Assembly: GCF_023721415.1 (NCBI RefSeq)
Contig: NZ_JAMQVC010000001.1
Location: 434,001-498,000, forward strand
DNA: 64,000 bases
Direction: 5' to 3'
DNA from: Galbibacter mesophilus
Lineage (GTDB): Bacteria; Bacteroidota; Bacteroidia; Flavobacteriales; Flavobacteriaceae
Shown: piece by piece, positions 27,856 to 36,713 of the stretch
Position numbering within the stretch: the stretch's first letter is position 1
How the letters are laid out: each line of letters starts with the position of its first letter
Made by a program: the position numbers and the translations under genes
The notes under the pieces: generated by a model
Seen by the model: the letters and a program-made list of their open reading frames with translations, nothing else
What the model was told of the DNA's origin: nothing
The model's database searches: none

Positions 27856-28425
27856 ATGGGGGTGCCATCAAAGATATTCAGCATAATTTTTCTTCTAGTC
27901 GGAGTTTTTCTGCTGGGGTCTTGTGTTCGGGATGTAGATTTTGACCAAGCCGAAGATTTTGCCATTACGCCTGTTGTAGAAGTAAGTATTCTGTATTTCG
28001 ATTTGAAAGCAGCTACCGTTGGGAAAATCCCCAGTAACAACGCAGGGGGCGAAATTGAAGAGACCACCCGCCTCGACATGTTTTCAGATCCTTTCGTTGA
28101 GGAAAACTTACAGGAAGCCCAATTCACCTTTGAATTTACCAATACCATTCCGAGAAATTTTAGCACTACAATTATCTTGTTGGATGAAGCCGGCAACGAA
28201 CTGAGAAGAATTCCCATATTTGTAGGAGCCTCTTCTACTCAACCCAATGTGGTACGCACCATTGTTACCTTTAACGAATCTGAAATTGATCTTCTTAAAC
28301 AAATGGAAAACATAAGTATCGCCTTGATGTTGGAACCAGGAAACCCCGAATTGGACACCAATTCTCCTGGAGATTTGCTACTTAAATCTTCCGGGAAGTT
28401 CTTTTTGAATATTGATGCTGATTAG
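27856..28425 (+). CDS. Hypothetical lipoprotein
   Basis: A 189-residue protein with a signal peptide and lipobox LLGSC (Cys 23). The mature part seems beta-rich (FTFEFTNTIPRNFSTTIILLD, RTIVTFNESEIDLLKQM). I recognise no domain; similar lipoproteins accompany DUF5723 genes in flavobacteria. Its last 14 bases overlap the start of the DUF5723 gene, so they are probably co-translated and may work together at the outer membrane. Confidence 0.72.
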   Translation: MGVPSKIFSIIFLLVGVFLLGSCVRDVDFDQAEDFAITPVVEVSILYFDLKAATVGKIPSNNAGGEIEETTRLDMFSDPFVEENLQEAQFTFEFTNTIPRNFSTTIILLDEAGNELRRIPIFVGASSTQPNVVRTIVTFNESEIDLLKQMENISIALMLEPGNPELDTNSPGDLLLKSSGKFFLNIDAD

Positions 28426-29830
28426 TCGTTGGGTTCTATATTTGGCTTTCTTTACGGGTACTGTTTCTATAGCCCAAAACAAACAATTGCTTTATAATTT
28501 TACGGATATTCCGCAGTCTATCATGGTTAATCCTGCTGCGGAATTAAATGCAAAAGCATACTTTGGTATACCGGCTTTGTCTGGCATTTATGTGCATGCC
28601 GGGTCGAGCAATGTTTCCGTTTACGATCTTTTTTTAGATGATGGCGTAGATTTCAATACCAAAGTTGAAAATATAATTTATCGTTTGGGAAGCAACGATG
28701 TACAAAGGATTAACGAACAAGTGGAAATTTTAAACATCGGATTTAAACTGGGAGGAAGGTTTAGCAATAGTTTCCTGAGTTTTGGAGTTTATCAAGAAGC
28801 TGATTTCTTCAATTATTGGCCCAAAGATCTTTCTATTTTGGCATACGAAGGGAATTCCCCAAACATAGGAAACCCTTTTCGATTGGACCATCTTAATGTG
28901 AAAGGCGAACTTTTAACCGTATTTCACGTCGGTTTTCAGAAAAAAATAAACGATAAATTTACGTATGGATTTCGTGCCAAAATTTACTCCAGTATGGTAG
29001 ATTTTACATCCACAAAAAACAGCGGAACTTTTACAACTACGTTGGGAGAAGATAACTTTTACCGTCACACCTTACTATCCAATGTAGAGGTTAAAACATC
29101 TGGGCTTACAGCTCTAACCGCAGACGATGTTGATGGCACGGGAGATGTTTTGGGCATTTTGCGAAATAGAGCGTTGTTTGGAGGAAATTTAGGAATAGGT
29201 TTTGATGCAGGTGTCACTTATACGCCAAACGAGAATTGGACGTATACGGCTAGTTTGTTGGACCTTGGAGTAATTTTCCACTCCAAAGACGTGGAGCGTT
29301 ACACTCTAAATGGTGCCTATTCTTTGGAAGGAATTGAACTTCCCTTTGATGATATTTTTACTAATGGCGGTATTGCCGACAACTGGCAGGACTTGGTAGA
29401 CGAAATTGAAGCAGCCTTTCCCCGAGACACGCTAACAAGTGCCTATACTACATTTCGTCCCATTAAATTAAACACAGCTGCCATATATAATTTTGGAAGG
29501 CAGCGAAGCGCAGAAGACTGCAGCTGCATGGGAAACTTAGGAAAGAAACCCAACTCTATAGGTATGCAACTTTATTTGGAAAACCGACCCAAAAGCATTG
29601 AAGCTGCACTTACCGCCTTTTATTACCGAAGATTAGGTCGCGCTTTAAACATAAAAACCACGTATACGGTAGATAGATTTTCCAAAACCAATATCGGACT
29701 TGGATTATCCACGCATTTTGCTAACTTTAACTTCTATTTACTGGCGGATAATCTAATTGAATATGCTAATTTAGCCAAAGCCAATAATGCATCGCTGCAA
29801 CTGGGATTCAACTACATTTTTCCCTATTGA
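28412..29830 (+). CDS. DUF5723 family protein, predicted outer membrane beta-barrel
   Basis: A 472-residue protein with a signal peptide (about 1-22, ending SIAQ). The NKQLLYNFTDIPQSIMVNPAA start of the mature chain is characteristic of DUF5723 and of PorP/SprF-like barrels (IPQS.NPA). Alternating strands with aromatic caps and a final LQLGFNYIFPY fit an outer-membrane barrel. Function unknown. Overlaps the upstream lipoprotein gene by 14 bases and is followed after 18 bases by another secreted protein gene. Confidence 0.82.
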   Translation: MMLISRWVLYLAFFTGTVSIAQNKQLLYNFTDIPQSIMVNPAAELNAKAYFGIPALSGIYVHAGSSNVSVYDLFLDDGVDFNTKVENIIYRLGSNDVQRINEQVEILNIGFKLGGRFSNSFLSFGVYQEADFFNYWPKDLSILAYEGNSPNIGNPFRLDHLNVKGELLTVFHVGFQKKINDKFTYGFRAKIYSSMVDFTSTKNSGTFTTTLGEDNFYRHTLLSNVEVKTSGLTALTADDVDGTGDVLGILRNRALFGGNLGIGFDAGVTYTPNENWTYTASLLDLGVIFHSKDVERYTLNGAYSLEGIELPFDDIFTNGGIADNWQDLVDEIEAAFPRDTLTSAYTTFRPIKLNTAAIYNFGRQRSAEDCSCMGNLGKKPNSIGMQLYLENRPKSIEAALTAFYYRRLGRALNIKTTYTVDRFSKTNIGLGLSTHFANFNFYLLADNLIEYANLAKANNASLQLGFNYIFPY

Positions 29831-29848
29831 AATTAAAATTTAGAGTCA

Positions 29849-30673
29849 ATGAAGAAGTTATTATTTATAGGATTTCTGTTCCTAACCACCTTAGCATTCG
29901 CACAAAAAAATGTTAACAACTATAAGTATGTTGTTGTACCCAAGAAGTTTGATTTTCTGAAAGAAGAAAACCAATACCGTGTGAATACTTTTACCAAATA
30001 CCAATTTGAAAAAGCAGGGTTTAATGCCATTTACGATGATCAGAAGGTAGCCGACCTAAATGCTAATCCTTGTTTGGGTTTAAAAGCCAACGTTATAGAC
30101 GATTCTGGTTTGTTCACAACCAAAATGAAGGTGACCTTAACCAACTGTCAAGGAGACGTTGTTTACACTTCTACGGAAGGGAAAAGTAAAATAAAAGATT
30201 ACGAAGGGGCTTACCAAGAAGCATTGAAAGGGGCATTCGCATCCATAAAGGGGCTAAATTATGAGTATGATGCAAGTCAGTCTCTACAAACGCAAGTACC
30301 AGAACAACCTCAGCCTACCAAACATCCAGCTCCCGCTCCTTTAGAACAAGAAACGGCAACTGTAGTAGTAGGAAGCGGTGTAACTGCAGCTGCAGCACAA
30401 GTAAATGAAACCACAAACAATGCTACAGAAACAGTTTCCGCTACTAAAGTAGAGAGCAAAGGCATGCTTTTATATGCCCAACCTATTGCAAATGGATATC
30501 AACTCGTAGATACCACGCCAAAAGTGGTGTTTAAAATCACCAAAACCACCCAACCTAATTATTATATCATTCAGGGAAGAAATGGCTTTGTATATAAAAA
30601 AGACGGCCAATGGATAGCTGAGTACTACGAAGGCGAAACCTTAAAACAAGAAGCTTTAAACATTAAGTTTTAG
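29849..30673 (+). CDS. Secreted hypothetical protein of flavobacterial type
   Basis: A 274-residue protein with signal peptide MKKLLFIGFLFLTTLAFAQ. The N-terminal 135 residues form one domain (YVVVPKKFDFLKEENQYRVNTFTKYQFEKAGF, then GLFTTKMKVTLTNCQGDVVYTS), resembling the lipoprotein-like domain common beside DUF5723 genes. A Pro/Ala/Thr-rich linker (about 145-195) leads to a C-terminal module with YIIQGRNGFVYKKDGQW. Function unknown. Third gene of the 27856-30673 envelope operon, closed by the terminator at 30692. Confidence 0.72.
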   Translation: MKKLLFIGFLFLTTLAFAQKNVNNYKYVVVPKKFDFLKEENQYRVNTFTKYQFEKAGFNAIYDDQKVADLNANPCLGLKANVIDDSGLFTTKMKVTLTNCQGDVVYTSTEGKSKIKDYEGAYQEALKGAFASIKGLNYEYDASQSLQTQVPEQPQPTKHPAPAPLEQETATVVVGSGVTAAAAQVNETTNNATETVSATKVESKGMLLYAQPIANGYQLVDTTPKVVFKITKTTQPNYYIIQGRNGFVYKKDGQWIAEYYEGETLKQEALNIKF

Positions 30674-30691
30674 AGCAAATAAAACACAAGT

Positions 30692-30726
30692 AAAAACCTG
30701 CAAGTATCTATTTGCAGGTTTTTTTG
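30692..30726 (+). terminator. Terminator of the 27856-30673 operon
   Basis: AACCTGCAA (30695-30703) pairs with TTGCAGGTT (30712-30720), followed by TTTTT. Confidence 0.85.
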
Positions 30727-30746
30727 TGGGGTAAATTGAAGTTTAT

Positions 30747-31030
30747 GTGATGTCTCCTTGCAGTCGACATGACGCAAGAGTCACTTCGAATGCAATGAGA
30801 CGCCCCAGAATCGTTGGGGAAGCAAGTTGTGTGATGTCTCCCTGCAGTCGACATGACGTGAAGAGTCACTTCGAATCAAATGAGAAGTCGCAGAATCGTT
30901 GGGGAAACAAGTTGATGTGATGTCTCCCTGCGGTCGACATGACGCGAGAGTCGCTTCGAATGCAGTGAGAAGTCGCACACAACTAGTGGAGCAAGTTGTG
31001 TGATGTCTCCTTGGAGTCGACATGACTTGC
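30747..31030. repeat. Tandem array of 83-86 bp intergenic repeats (3.4 copies)
   Basis: Copies start at 30747, 30831, 30917 and 31000 (last partial) with GTGATGTCTCC-N-TG-N-NGTCGACATGAC. Each full copy also holds AGTC-N-CTTCGAAT and a GAGA...TCG segment, and ends GCAAGTTG. The copies differ by substitutions and 1-3 bp indels, so the array is not recent. It lies between convergent operons and its open frames (for example 30781-31143, minus) are repeat-derived. Confidence 0.85.
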
Positions 31031-31056
31031 TTTTCGACTACAGGACAAATTAGGCA

Positions 31057-31092
31057 TAAAAAAACCACCCCGATTATAAAAGTCGGGGTGGT
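31057..31092 (-). terminator. Terminator of the T9SS protein gene
   Basis: AACCACCCCGA (31063-31073) and TCGGGGTGGTT form a strong stem; on the minus strand it is followed by a run of seven T. Nearly the same hairpin closes the next gene (32259-32294). Confidence 0.88.
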
Positions 31093-31114
31093 TAGTGTAG
31101 TATTGAATATAGTT

Positions 31115-32167
31115 TTAGTCTTTTGAAACTTTATAGGTTTCATTATTACTTTTTATGATATAATTTCCTTTTGGCAAGGACTGGATTGCCTGCTCTTCTT
31201 CTTCTTTATTTTTTACTTCTTTCGATAAAACTTGATTTCCAGAGAAATCGAATGATTGGAGTTGGTAGGGCTCTATTGGCGATTTAGAGGCTACATCCGC
31301 TGTTGAATATTTCAATTTAAGAACTCCAAGCACTCCATCACCTATTTGGTCTGAGTTAATTATTCTAAACAACAAATAATAAGTTTTACCATTAGTAACA
31401 TATCTGTTATCATAACAGATTTGATTAAACACATTCACCCCAAAAGTAAAATCAACATAACTTTCGTTATTAGGTTCTACAGACCCAATAATAGCGTAAT
31501 CCAATTCACAATCATAGTCACTATTATAATATTGAGAATCATTTGACCAGTGCATTACCATATCACCATTTAAAAACCTACCAGCACCTACATTTTTAAA
31601 TCGAAAACGGACTCTGTATTCGTTATTTCTTAAAACCCAAGGAGTACTATTATTATTTGGATCACCGTCACCATTATCGTAAACTATCTCTTCAGTTGTT
31701 TTGTTGTATAGTTGATATGTCGTTTTTTGCAATGATGGATATTCTGGACACCCATAATTAGAAGAAGGTCCTGCTTCATAAGGGCATTGATCTAAATTAT
31801 TAGGAACTCCATCTCCGTCCGAATCAGGGCAAGACACCAAAATTGGTCCTAACACATCTTCTTCATTTGCAGTATTAACATCATAAATATTGGAATAAAT
31901 AATTTGTTCCAAATAATAATACCTGAGTTCATCTCCCTCGTACAAAAGCTGATATATTTCTCCAACTATCAATGGACTCGTGGAATAAATTGACCAATAA
32001 GACGAAATATTACTGGAGAAGCCTTGACTTTGGCAATAATTATTTATTTCTGTTTGTTCTAATGAAGTTCCTAACGACTTAAATCTATAGTTTCGCCAGG
32101 ATTGAGCATTCAAAGAAATAAAATAAAGTGGAAGCATAAATAAAAAAACAAAAGTAATTTTTTTCAT
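31115..32167 (-). CDS. Secreted protein with TSP3 calcium-binding repeat and T9SS type A sorting domain
   Basis: A 350-residue protein with a signal peptide (ending LNAQ, about residue 22). A thrombospondin type-3 motif CPDSDGDGVPNNLDQCP lies near 114-130, binding calcium in known members. The last 70 residues (SPIEPYQLQSFDFSGNQVLSKEV... LPKGNYIIKS) fit the type A C-terminal signal for the type IX secretion system, so the protein should be exported through the outer membrane and anchored or released. The middle part has no recognised domain. It lies downstream of the beta-helix lipoprotein and TonB receptor but has its own terminator. Confidence 0.8.
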   Translation of the reverse strand: MKKITFVFLFMLPLYFISLNAQSWRNYRFKSLGTSLEQTEINNYCQSQGFSSNISSYWSIYSTSPLIVGEIYQLLYEGDELRYYYLEQIIYSNIYDVNTANEEDVLGPILVSCPDSDGDGVPNNLDQCPYEAGPSSNYGCPEYPSLQKTTYQLYNKTTEEIVYDNGDGDPNNNSTPWVLRNNEYRVRFRFKNVGAGRFLNGDMVMHWSNDSQYYNSDYDCELDYAIIGSVEPNNESYVDFTFGVNVFNQICYDNRYVTNGKTYYLLFRIINSDQIGDGVLGVLKLKYSTADVASKSPIEPYQLQSFDFSGNQVLSKEVKNKEEEEQAIQSLPKGNYIIKSNNETYKVSKD

Positions 32168-32258
32168 GATTTAAAGATTAAGGTTAATACTTTAAATTTA
32201 GAAAATAAACCATCTATTAAATTAATTTCTACGTTACGGTTAAGTTACGAAATTGTAT

Positions 32259-32294
32259 AAAAAAACCACCCCGACGTTTATAGTCGGGGTGGTT
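32259..32294 (-). terminator. Terminator of the beta-helix lipoprotein gene
   Basis: AACCACCCCGAC (32264-32275) pairs with GTCGGGGTGGTT (32283-32294); a T run follows on the minus strand. Stem and flanks are nearly identical to 31057-31092. Confidence 0.88.
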
Positions 32295-32333
32295 GTATAT
32301 TTTGAGTATGTTTCTACTCTAAAAAAGAATCTA

Positions 32334-33470
32334 CTATTCGAAACGAGTCCAACCGTTAGCCCAAGAAGGAACATCTGCTCCAGCTCCGGCACCAGTAGCA
32401 GTACCTACAGTAAAGAATGATTCAGTGCCTTCGTAGTTAGATTGTGTTGCTACATTATCAAAAGCTACGTTAGTGAATGTGATATCACCAGCAGCAACAA
32501 ATGCATTAGCAGCAGGGTCATCTGTAGCATTCTTTATATTGATACCAGTTTCAAAACCAGAAATAAAGAAGTTGTCTACTGTCCATTTTCCGCCACCTTC
32601 TTTAATAAAGATACCACCTTCTGAACCAGGACCTACTACAGTGATGTTTTTCAATGTAGCTGTAGTCGTAGGTGTAGCAGCACCATCATCTCCATTATTA
32701 GAACCTTCAATTCCAGCTTTTGCTCCTCCAGAAATATACCAGTTCTCACCAGTACCACTCCATCCGTCAGCAAAGTCAATTGAGTCATCTCCACTGTTAG
32801 TAGAAACTAAATACTTACCATTTACTGCGCCACCAAAGAATTCGATTCCATCGTCTCCTCCTTCGAAAGATTGAACATACTCTATAGTAGTACCAGAACC
32901 TACTCCAAACAAGGAAAGACCATTGAACTCTTTTTCTCCGTTAAACGTTGCTCCAGTGTACTCAATTCTTAAATATTTTACAACTCCAGAGTTATCGTCA
33001 TTCTTTGTTCCTCCATAAGTTAAGTCAGAAACTTCGGCAGTGGCGGTCTGTCCACCAGAACCACCTTTGTTTGTATTTGCTCTACCGCAAATTACAAGTC
33101 CTCCCCAATCACCAGCGGCTGGAGATGTTTTAGCAGAAGTCATAACAACAGGGTCTGATGCTGTACCGTTAACATATATCTTACCATCTTGTGCTACTGC
33201 AATGTAAGAACTAGTACCTCCAGAGGCAACAATTCTAGTTCCCTGCGGAATTGTTAAGGTAGCTCCTGCATTTACCACAAGGGCACCTGTCAAGTTATAC
33301 GTTAAAGTTGGGTCTAAAGTAACGTTATCACCATCGTTTAAATCACCTCTAAAATCGTTAGGATCAATAACCACATCTCCTCCTCCATTATCTGAATTAT
33401 CATCATCAGAAGAACAAGAGCTTAATACTAAGGCTGCAACAGCCATCATTGATAAAAAAAGTTTTCTCAT
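32334..33470 (-). CDS. Lipoprotein with predicted right-handed beta-helix
   Basis: A 378-residue lipoprotein: lipobox LSSC (Cys 19) then an Asp/Gly/Ser-rich linker. The body has short repeating strands with Gly/Asn/Asp turns (GDWGGLVICGRANTN, GVVKYLRIEYTGATFNG, GTTIEYVQSFEGGDDGIEFFGG, GKYLVSTNSGDDSIDFADGWSG), the pattern of right-handed beta-helix proteins with PbH1-like repeats. Paired in flavobacteria with receptors of the type encoded 142 nt upstream, so it is probably a surface-exposed partner of that TonB-dependent receptor. Enzyme activity is not evident. Similar proteins have been labelled 'multidrug transporter', which the sequence does not support. Confidence 0.78.
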   Translation of the reverse strand: MRKLFLSMMAVAALVLSSCSSDDDNSDNGGGDVVIDPNDFRGDLNDGDNVTLDPTLTYNLTGALVVNAGATLTIPQGTRIVASGGTSSYIAVAQDGKIYVNGTASDPVVMTSAKTSPAAGDWGGLVICGRANTNKGGSGGQTATAEVSDLTYGGTKNDDNSGVVKYLRIEYTGATFNGEKEFNGLSLFGVGSGTTIEYVQSFEGGDDGIEFFGGAVNGKYLVSTNSGDDSIDFADGWSGTGENWYISGGAKAGIEGSNNGDDGAATPTTTATLKNITVVGPGSEGGIFIKEGGGKWTVDNFFISGFETGINIKNATDDPAANAFVAAGDITFTNVAFDNVATQSNYEGTESFFTVGTATGAGAGADVPSWANGWTRFE

Positions 33471-33612
33471 TTTTGTCTATGTTTATTAATTTGATTTTAA
33501 TTTTTATTTCCCTGCAAAGGAAATATTTACGTCGGATTTTGAGTTTAACTCATTATTAAGTAAACATTAAATAAACCCTTGCAAAAGTTTATCCACTGTT
33601 ACTCCATTGTTA

Positions 33613-36387
33613 TTAAAAATTGTACGTTAAAGAGAGATCGAAATTCAAGCCTTTTTTATAAGATTCTACTACTACATTCTGAGTATCCTGAATCCTTTCT
33701 ATGGTTGGATCTAGTAAATTTCTCGCTTTCAAGCTAATTCCAATATTCTTATTAAGCTGTGTATTCAAGTTAAAATCTAACGTGCCTACAGCCTGATCCA
33801 CTAAATTCCCTCTATTGTTGGTTCCTATTGCGTACAATCTATCTGAAAAGTAGTTGTATGCTACTGTAGCTTGAACATTTCTATCTTCTGAAAATTCTTT
33901 TAGGAAAGAAATATCTGCATTAATCAATAAATCTGAAGCCCCCGTAAGCCTTCCTTCATCATTTGTGAAACCAACGCTAAGATCTGTCTCTTCCACTACT
34001 TTCTCCCTATCAAAATCTTGATTGGTGTACATGTATGAAGCATTGAATCCAAAGGATAAATTGTTTTTCAATAATTCATCTTTAGAAAAATTGAATATAT
34101 TTTTCCTTACCTCTAATTCTCCCCCAATACCTATTGCTTTTTCACCAGTATTTACATAAGAAATATCGTTGGTAGCAGATGCAACAGTAACTTCGTTAAT
34201 TGGATTTTGAATATACTTTCCAAAACCTGTTACGGATATTAATTCTTCTCCTGTAGGAAACAACTCCCATTTTAGGTCAACATTATAATCGGTTGAAGGA
34301 TATAAATCTGGATTACCGAAATACACTTGCGTAACTTCTTCGTACTGAAAAGGAGCTCTTTCTTTGAACTGAGGAAGCGTGTATGTTTTACTGGCCGCAA
34401 AGCGTAGGTTCTGTTTCTCGGTTAAAGAATATTTTAATGATGTTGTTGGCATAATTTCAAAACGGTCGAAATCATTCTCATCCCCATTCGGATCTAATGA
34501 AGTTTCCCACTCTATATTTTGATAAATATACTCTCCTCTAACTCCAAACATCCCTGTGAATTTAGGAGAAAACTTATACTCCAATGCACCAAAACCAGCC
34601 TGAATTAGTTGTACACCATCATACGTTTGTGGGTCTAGCACATTTGGCGTACCTTCTCCCCCTCTAAAAGTCACGATTTCAAAATAACCGGCATCAAGAC
34701 TCGCTTGATTGAAATAATCATCTAAACGATCAGGAAAAACCTGAGGTTGTGTAATATTTCTGTTAATTCTAAAGTTGAATTGTGTTGCCTCAAAAGAAAC
34801 CGTTTTATAGCGGCCACTGTATCCAAAGGTTGCCTTTCCCTTATAGCCGTCTTCGTCTTTAGAAAAATTGTAAGAAACCTCAGCATTGGCCGAAAACTCA
34901 TCTTCATTTAAGTTTTGATAATATCTATGGTTGTCTGATGTTGCTAAATCTGAAACCTGTAGTCCTGCATCAAAGTTATCATTGTCGATAGGCACCAAAG
35001 TGTTTTGCATCCTATCAGGGATAACGTTGTTCATCTTATTATAAGATAAGCCCCAATTAATTTCAAATTTTTCAGAAAGTTTATGGTCGCCTAATAATTG
35101 ATTAACCAAAAGAGAGGTTCTGTCGAAGGTAGATCTTCTCACAAATCCTCCTCCTTCAGGAGCATTATCAAAAATATCGATAACCCCCGAATACTCTTCA
35201 TGCTCCTGACTTGTAGAATTTATATAGAGCGAATTAAAGTTAAGCGTGTTCTTCTGATTTATCCTATAGAAAACATTTCCTAATAAAGTGGTATTTGTTA
35301 CATAATCATAAGAGTCGAAAGTAAAATCTTTTCTTGGTATACCCTGCGTACTAACAGCACCTCTTGCAATACCTTCCCTAAATTTATAACCGTTATCAAA
35401 AGAAGCGGATCCAAAGAAACTTAATCTTCCTTCATTCCCTAGATCAAAAGATTCCCCACCGGTCAAACCAAAGGAATTGTTAATAGGAAAACTAGTTTGT
35501 CGATCCCAACTTGTAGTAAAATTATAAGCAGATAATGGATCTGAGGGATAGCTTGGGTTGTAAAACCCAATTTTGTTTGGTCCGTCTTGTAAGTAAAATT
35601 TATCTTGAGCCAATGCATTTGTATTTCCGCCCATACCTACTTTAAAACTGAGAAAACCGTTTCCTTTATAATTCCTTGAAGAAATATCGATGTTCGCTCC
35701 CGCAAAATCACCATAATTTCTATACTCAAAAGTTTTGGATATCCCTATGTACTCGACAATATCGGTGGAAAATATATCCAATGTAATGTTTTTTCTAGAA
35801 GGGTTATTAGAAGGTAAAGGCAACCCATTCATTGTAGTCGAATTATATCGATCACCCAACCCACGCACATAGATTCCACCCGAACCTTCTTGCTTTGACA
35901 CTCCTGTAGTTTTTGTTACAGCTGTTGCAACATCACTCACTCCTTTTCTAGAAAGTTCCTGAGCGCCAATTGAGGTTTTTATTTCGACTGCTTTCTTCTG
36001 ATCTAACAATAAAGCAGTTTCAGAGTCTCTCCTTGCAGTTGTAGTAACTACTACTTCATCTAAACTTACGCTTCCTGCGCCAAGACCTGTATTTAATTCG
36101 GTAACTTTACCAGCTTCTACTTTTACATTTGGTACTTTCAACGTTTCATACCCCACAAAACTAATCACCAATGTGTATGTACCAGGATCTACACTTGCAA
36201 GTTCGTACAAACCATCCATATCGGTAGTTGTACCCTTTGTAGATCCCTCTATCTGCACATTTGCAAAAGGTAGGGGGTCGTTATTCATTTCTTTATCGGT
36301 AATGGTTCCAACTATAGAACCTTTTGTTTCCTGCGCCATTGTTAGGGCGCTTACGAACAGTGCTAATACTGTAAATAAATGTTTCAT
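33613..36387 (-). CDS. TonB-dependent receptor with carboxypeptidase-regulatory-like domain
   Basis: A 924-residue outer-membrane receptor. Signal peptide 1-18 (ending TMAQ), a carboxypeptidase-regulatory-like domain about 22-110 (GTITDKEMNNDPLPFANVQIEG, TDMDGLYELASVDPGTYTLVISFVGYE), plug about 120-240 (VSDVATAVTKTTGVSKQEGSGGIYVRGLGDRYNSTTMNGLPLPS) and a barrel ending in LTYNF. It is not of the SusC class. Likely co-transcribed with the lipoprotein gene downstream. The upstream region has 11-bp-phased TGTTA repeats (36448-36487) and the neighbour is a PhoB/PhoR-like pair, so control by that pair and uptake of a phosphorus compound are plausible inferences, not shown. Confidence 0.92.
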   Translation of the reverse strand: MKHLFTVLALFVSALTMAQETKGSIVGTITDKEMNNDPLPFANVQIEGSTKGTTTDMDGLYELASVDPGTYTLVISFVGYETLKVPNVKVEAGKVTELNTGLGAGSVSLDEVVVTTTARRDSETALLLDQKKAVEIKTSIGAQELSRKGVSDVATAVTKTTGVSKQEGSGGIYVRGLGDRYNSTTMNGLPLPSNNPSRKNITLDIFSTDIVEYIGISKTFEYRNYGDFAGANIDISSRNYKGNGFLSFKVGMGGNTNALAQDKFYLQDGPNKIGFYNPSYPSDPLSAYNFTTSWDRQTSFPINNSFGLTGGESFDLGNEGRLSFFGSASFDNGYKFREGIARGAVSTQGIPRKDFTFDSYDYVTNTTLLGNVFYRINQKNTLNFNSLYINSTSQEHEEYSGVIDIFDNAPEGGGFVRRSTFDRTSLLVNQLLGDHKLSEKFEINWGLSYNKMNNVIPDRMQNTLVPIDNDNFDAGLQVSDLATSDNHRYYQNLNEDEFSANAEVSYNFSKDEDGYKGKATFGYSGRYKTVSFEATQFNFRINRNITQPQVFPDRLDDYFNQASLDAGYFEIVTFRGGEGTPNVLDPQTYDGVQLIQAGFGALEYKFSPKFTGMFGVRGEYIYQNIEWETSLDPNGDENDFDRFEIMPTTSLKYSLTEKQNLRFAASKTYTLPQFKERAPFQYEEVTQVYFGNPDLYPSTDYNVDLKWELFPTGEELISVTGFGKYIQNPINEVTVASATNDISYVNTGEKAIGIGGELEVRKNIFNFSKDELLKNNLSFGFNASYMYTNQDFDREKVVEETDLSVGFTNDEGRLTGASDLLINADISFLKEFSEDRNVQATVAYNYFSDRLYAIGTNNRGNLVDQAVGTLDFNLNTQLNKNIGISLKARNLLDPTIERIQDTQNVVVESYKKGLNFDLSLTYNF

Positions 36388-36447
36388 TTTTTAATTTTAA
36401 TTCCGATGCAAATAAACGAGCGTTATCGAAAAGAGAAGTTACCCACA

Positions 36448-36487
36448 TGTTAAACATAAATGAGTGCTATGTTACGTTTGTGTTACC
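36448..36487. promoter_or_regulatory. Putative operator: TGTTA repeats phased by 11 bp (Pho-box-like)
   Basis: TGTTAAA (36448), TGTTACG (36470) and TGTTACC (36481) start at 22- and 11-bp distances, the spacing used by OmpR/PhoB-class dimers binding direct repeats. A further TGTTAAG is at 36500 but 19 bp away, out of phase. A minus-strand TTTATTTG (36416-36409), one mismatch from TANNTTTG, would put the sites about 45-85 bp upstream of the receptor's start, suited to activation. Confidence 0.45.
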
Positions 36488-36713
36488 ATATTAAATGAAT
36501 GTTAAGTGCTTTTATTTTTTAATATTATCTTTACTTTTGACGACGGAAAGCATAACATTACCATTTTTAACAAGCTTACAATGTTGCTGTTACAGCTTTC
36601 CATCAACTTAAAAATATCTTTTCCGCCAAATACGGGTTTCTAATCAACTTACCCGAATGGTGGTCTAAACTTTGAAATACTTATGAAATGAGCATAAACA
36701 AATTAATTTTTTT

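Noticed and set aside
30747-31030. Repeats considered as a CRISPR array
   Set aside because: The repeating unit is 83-86 bp with no unique spacers, copies are diverged, and no cas genes are nearby.
30781-31143. Minus-strand open frame of 120 codons
   Set aside because: It is made of the tandem repeats plus the terminator and overlaps the end of the T9SS gene; composition is rich in Thr, Ser and Cys as expected from repeat DNA.
32473-32874. Plus-strand frame of 133 codons opposite the beta-helix lipoprotein gene
   Set aside because: Pure antisense of a Gly/Asp/Thr-rich repeat protein; Pro/Ser-rich translation with no homology signs.
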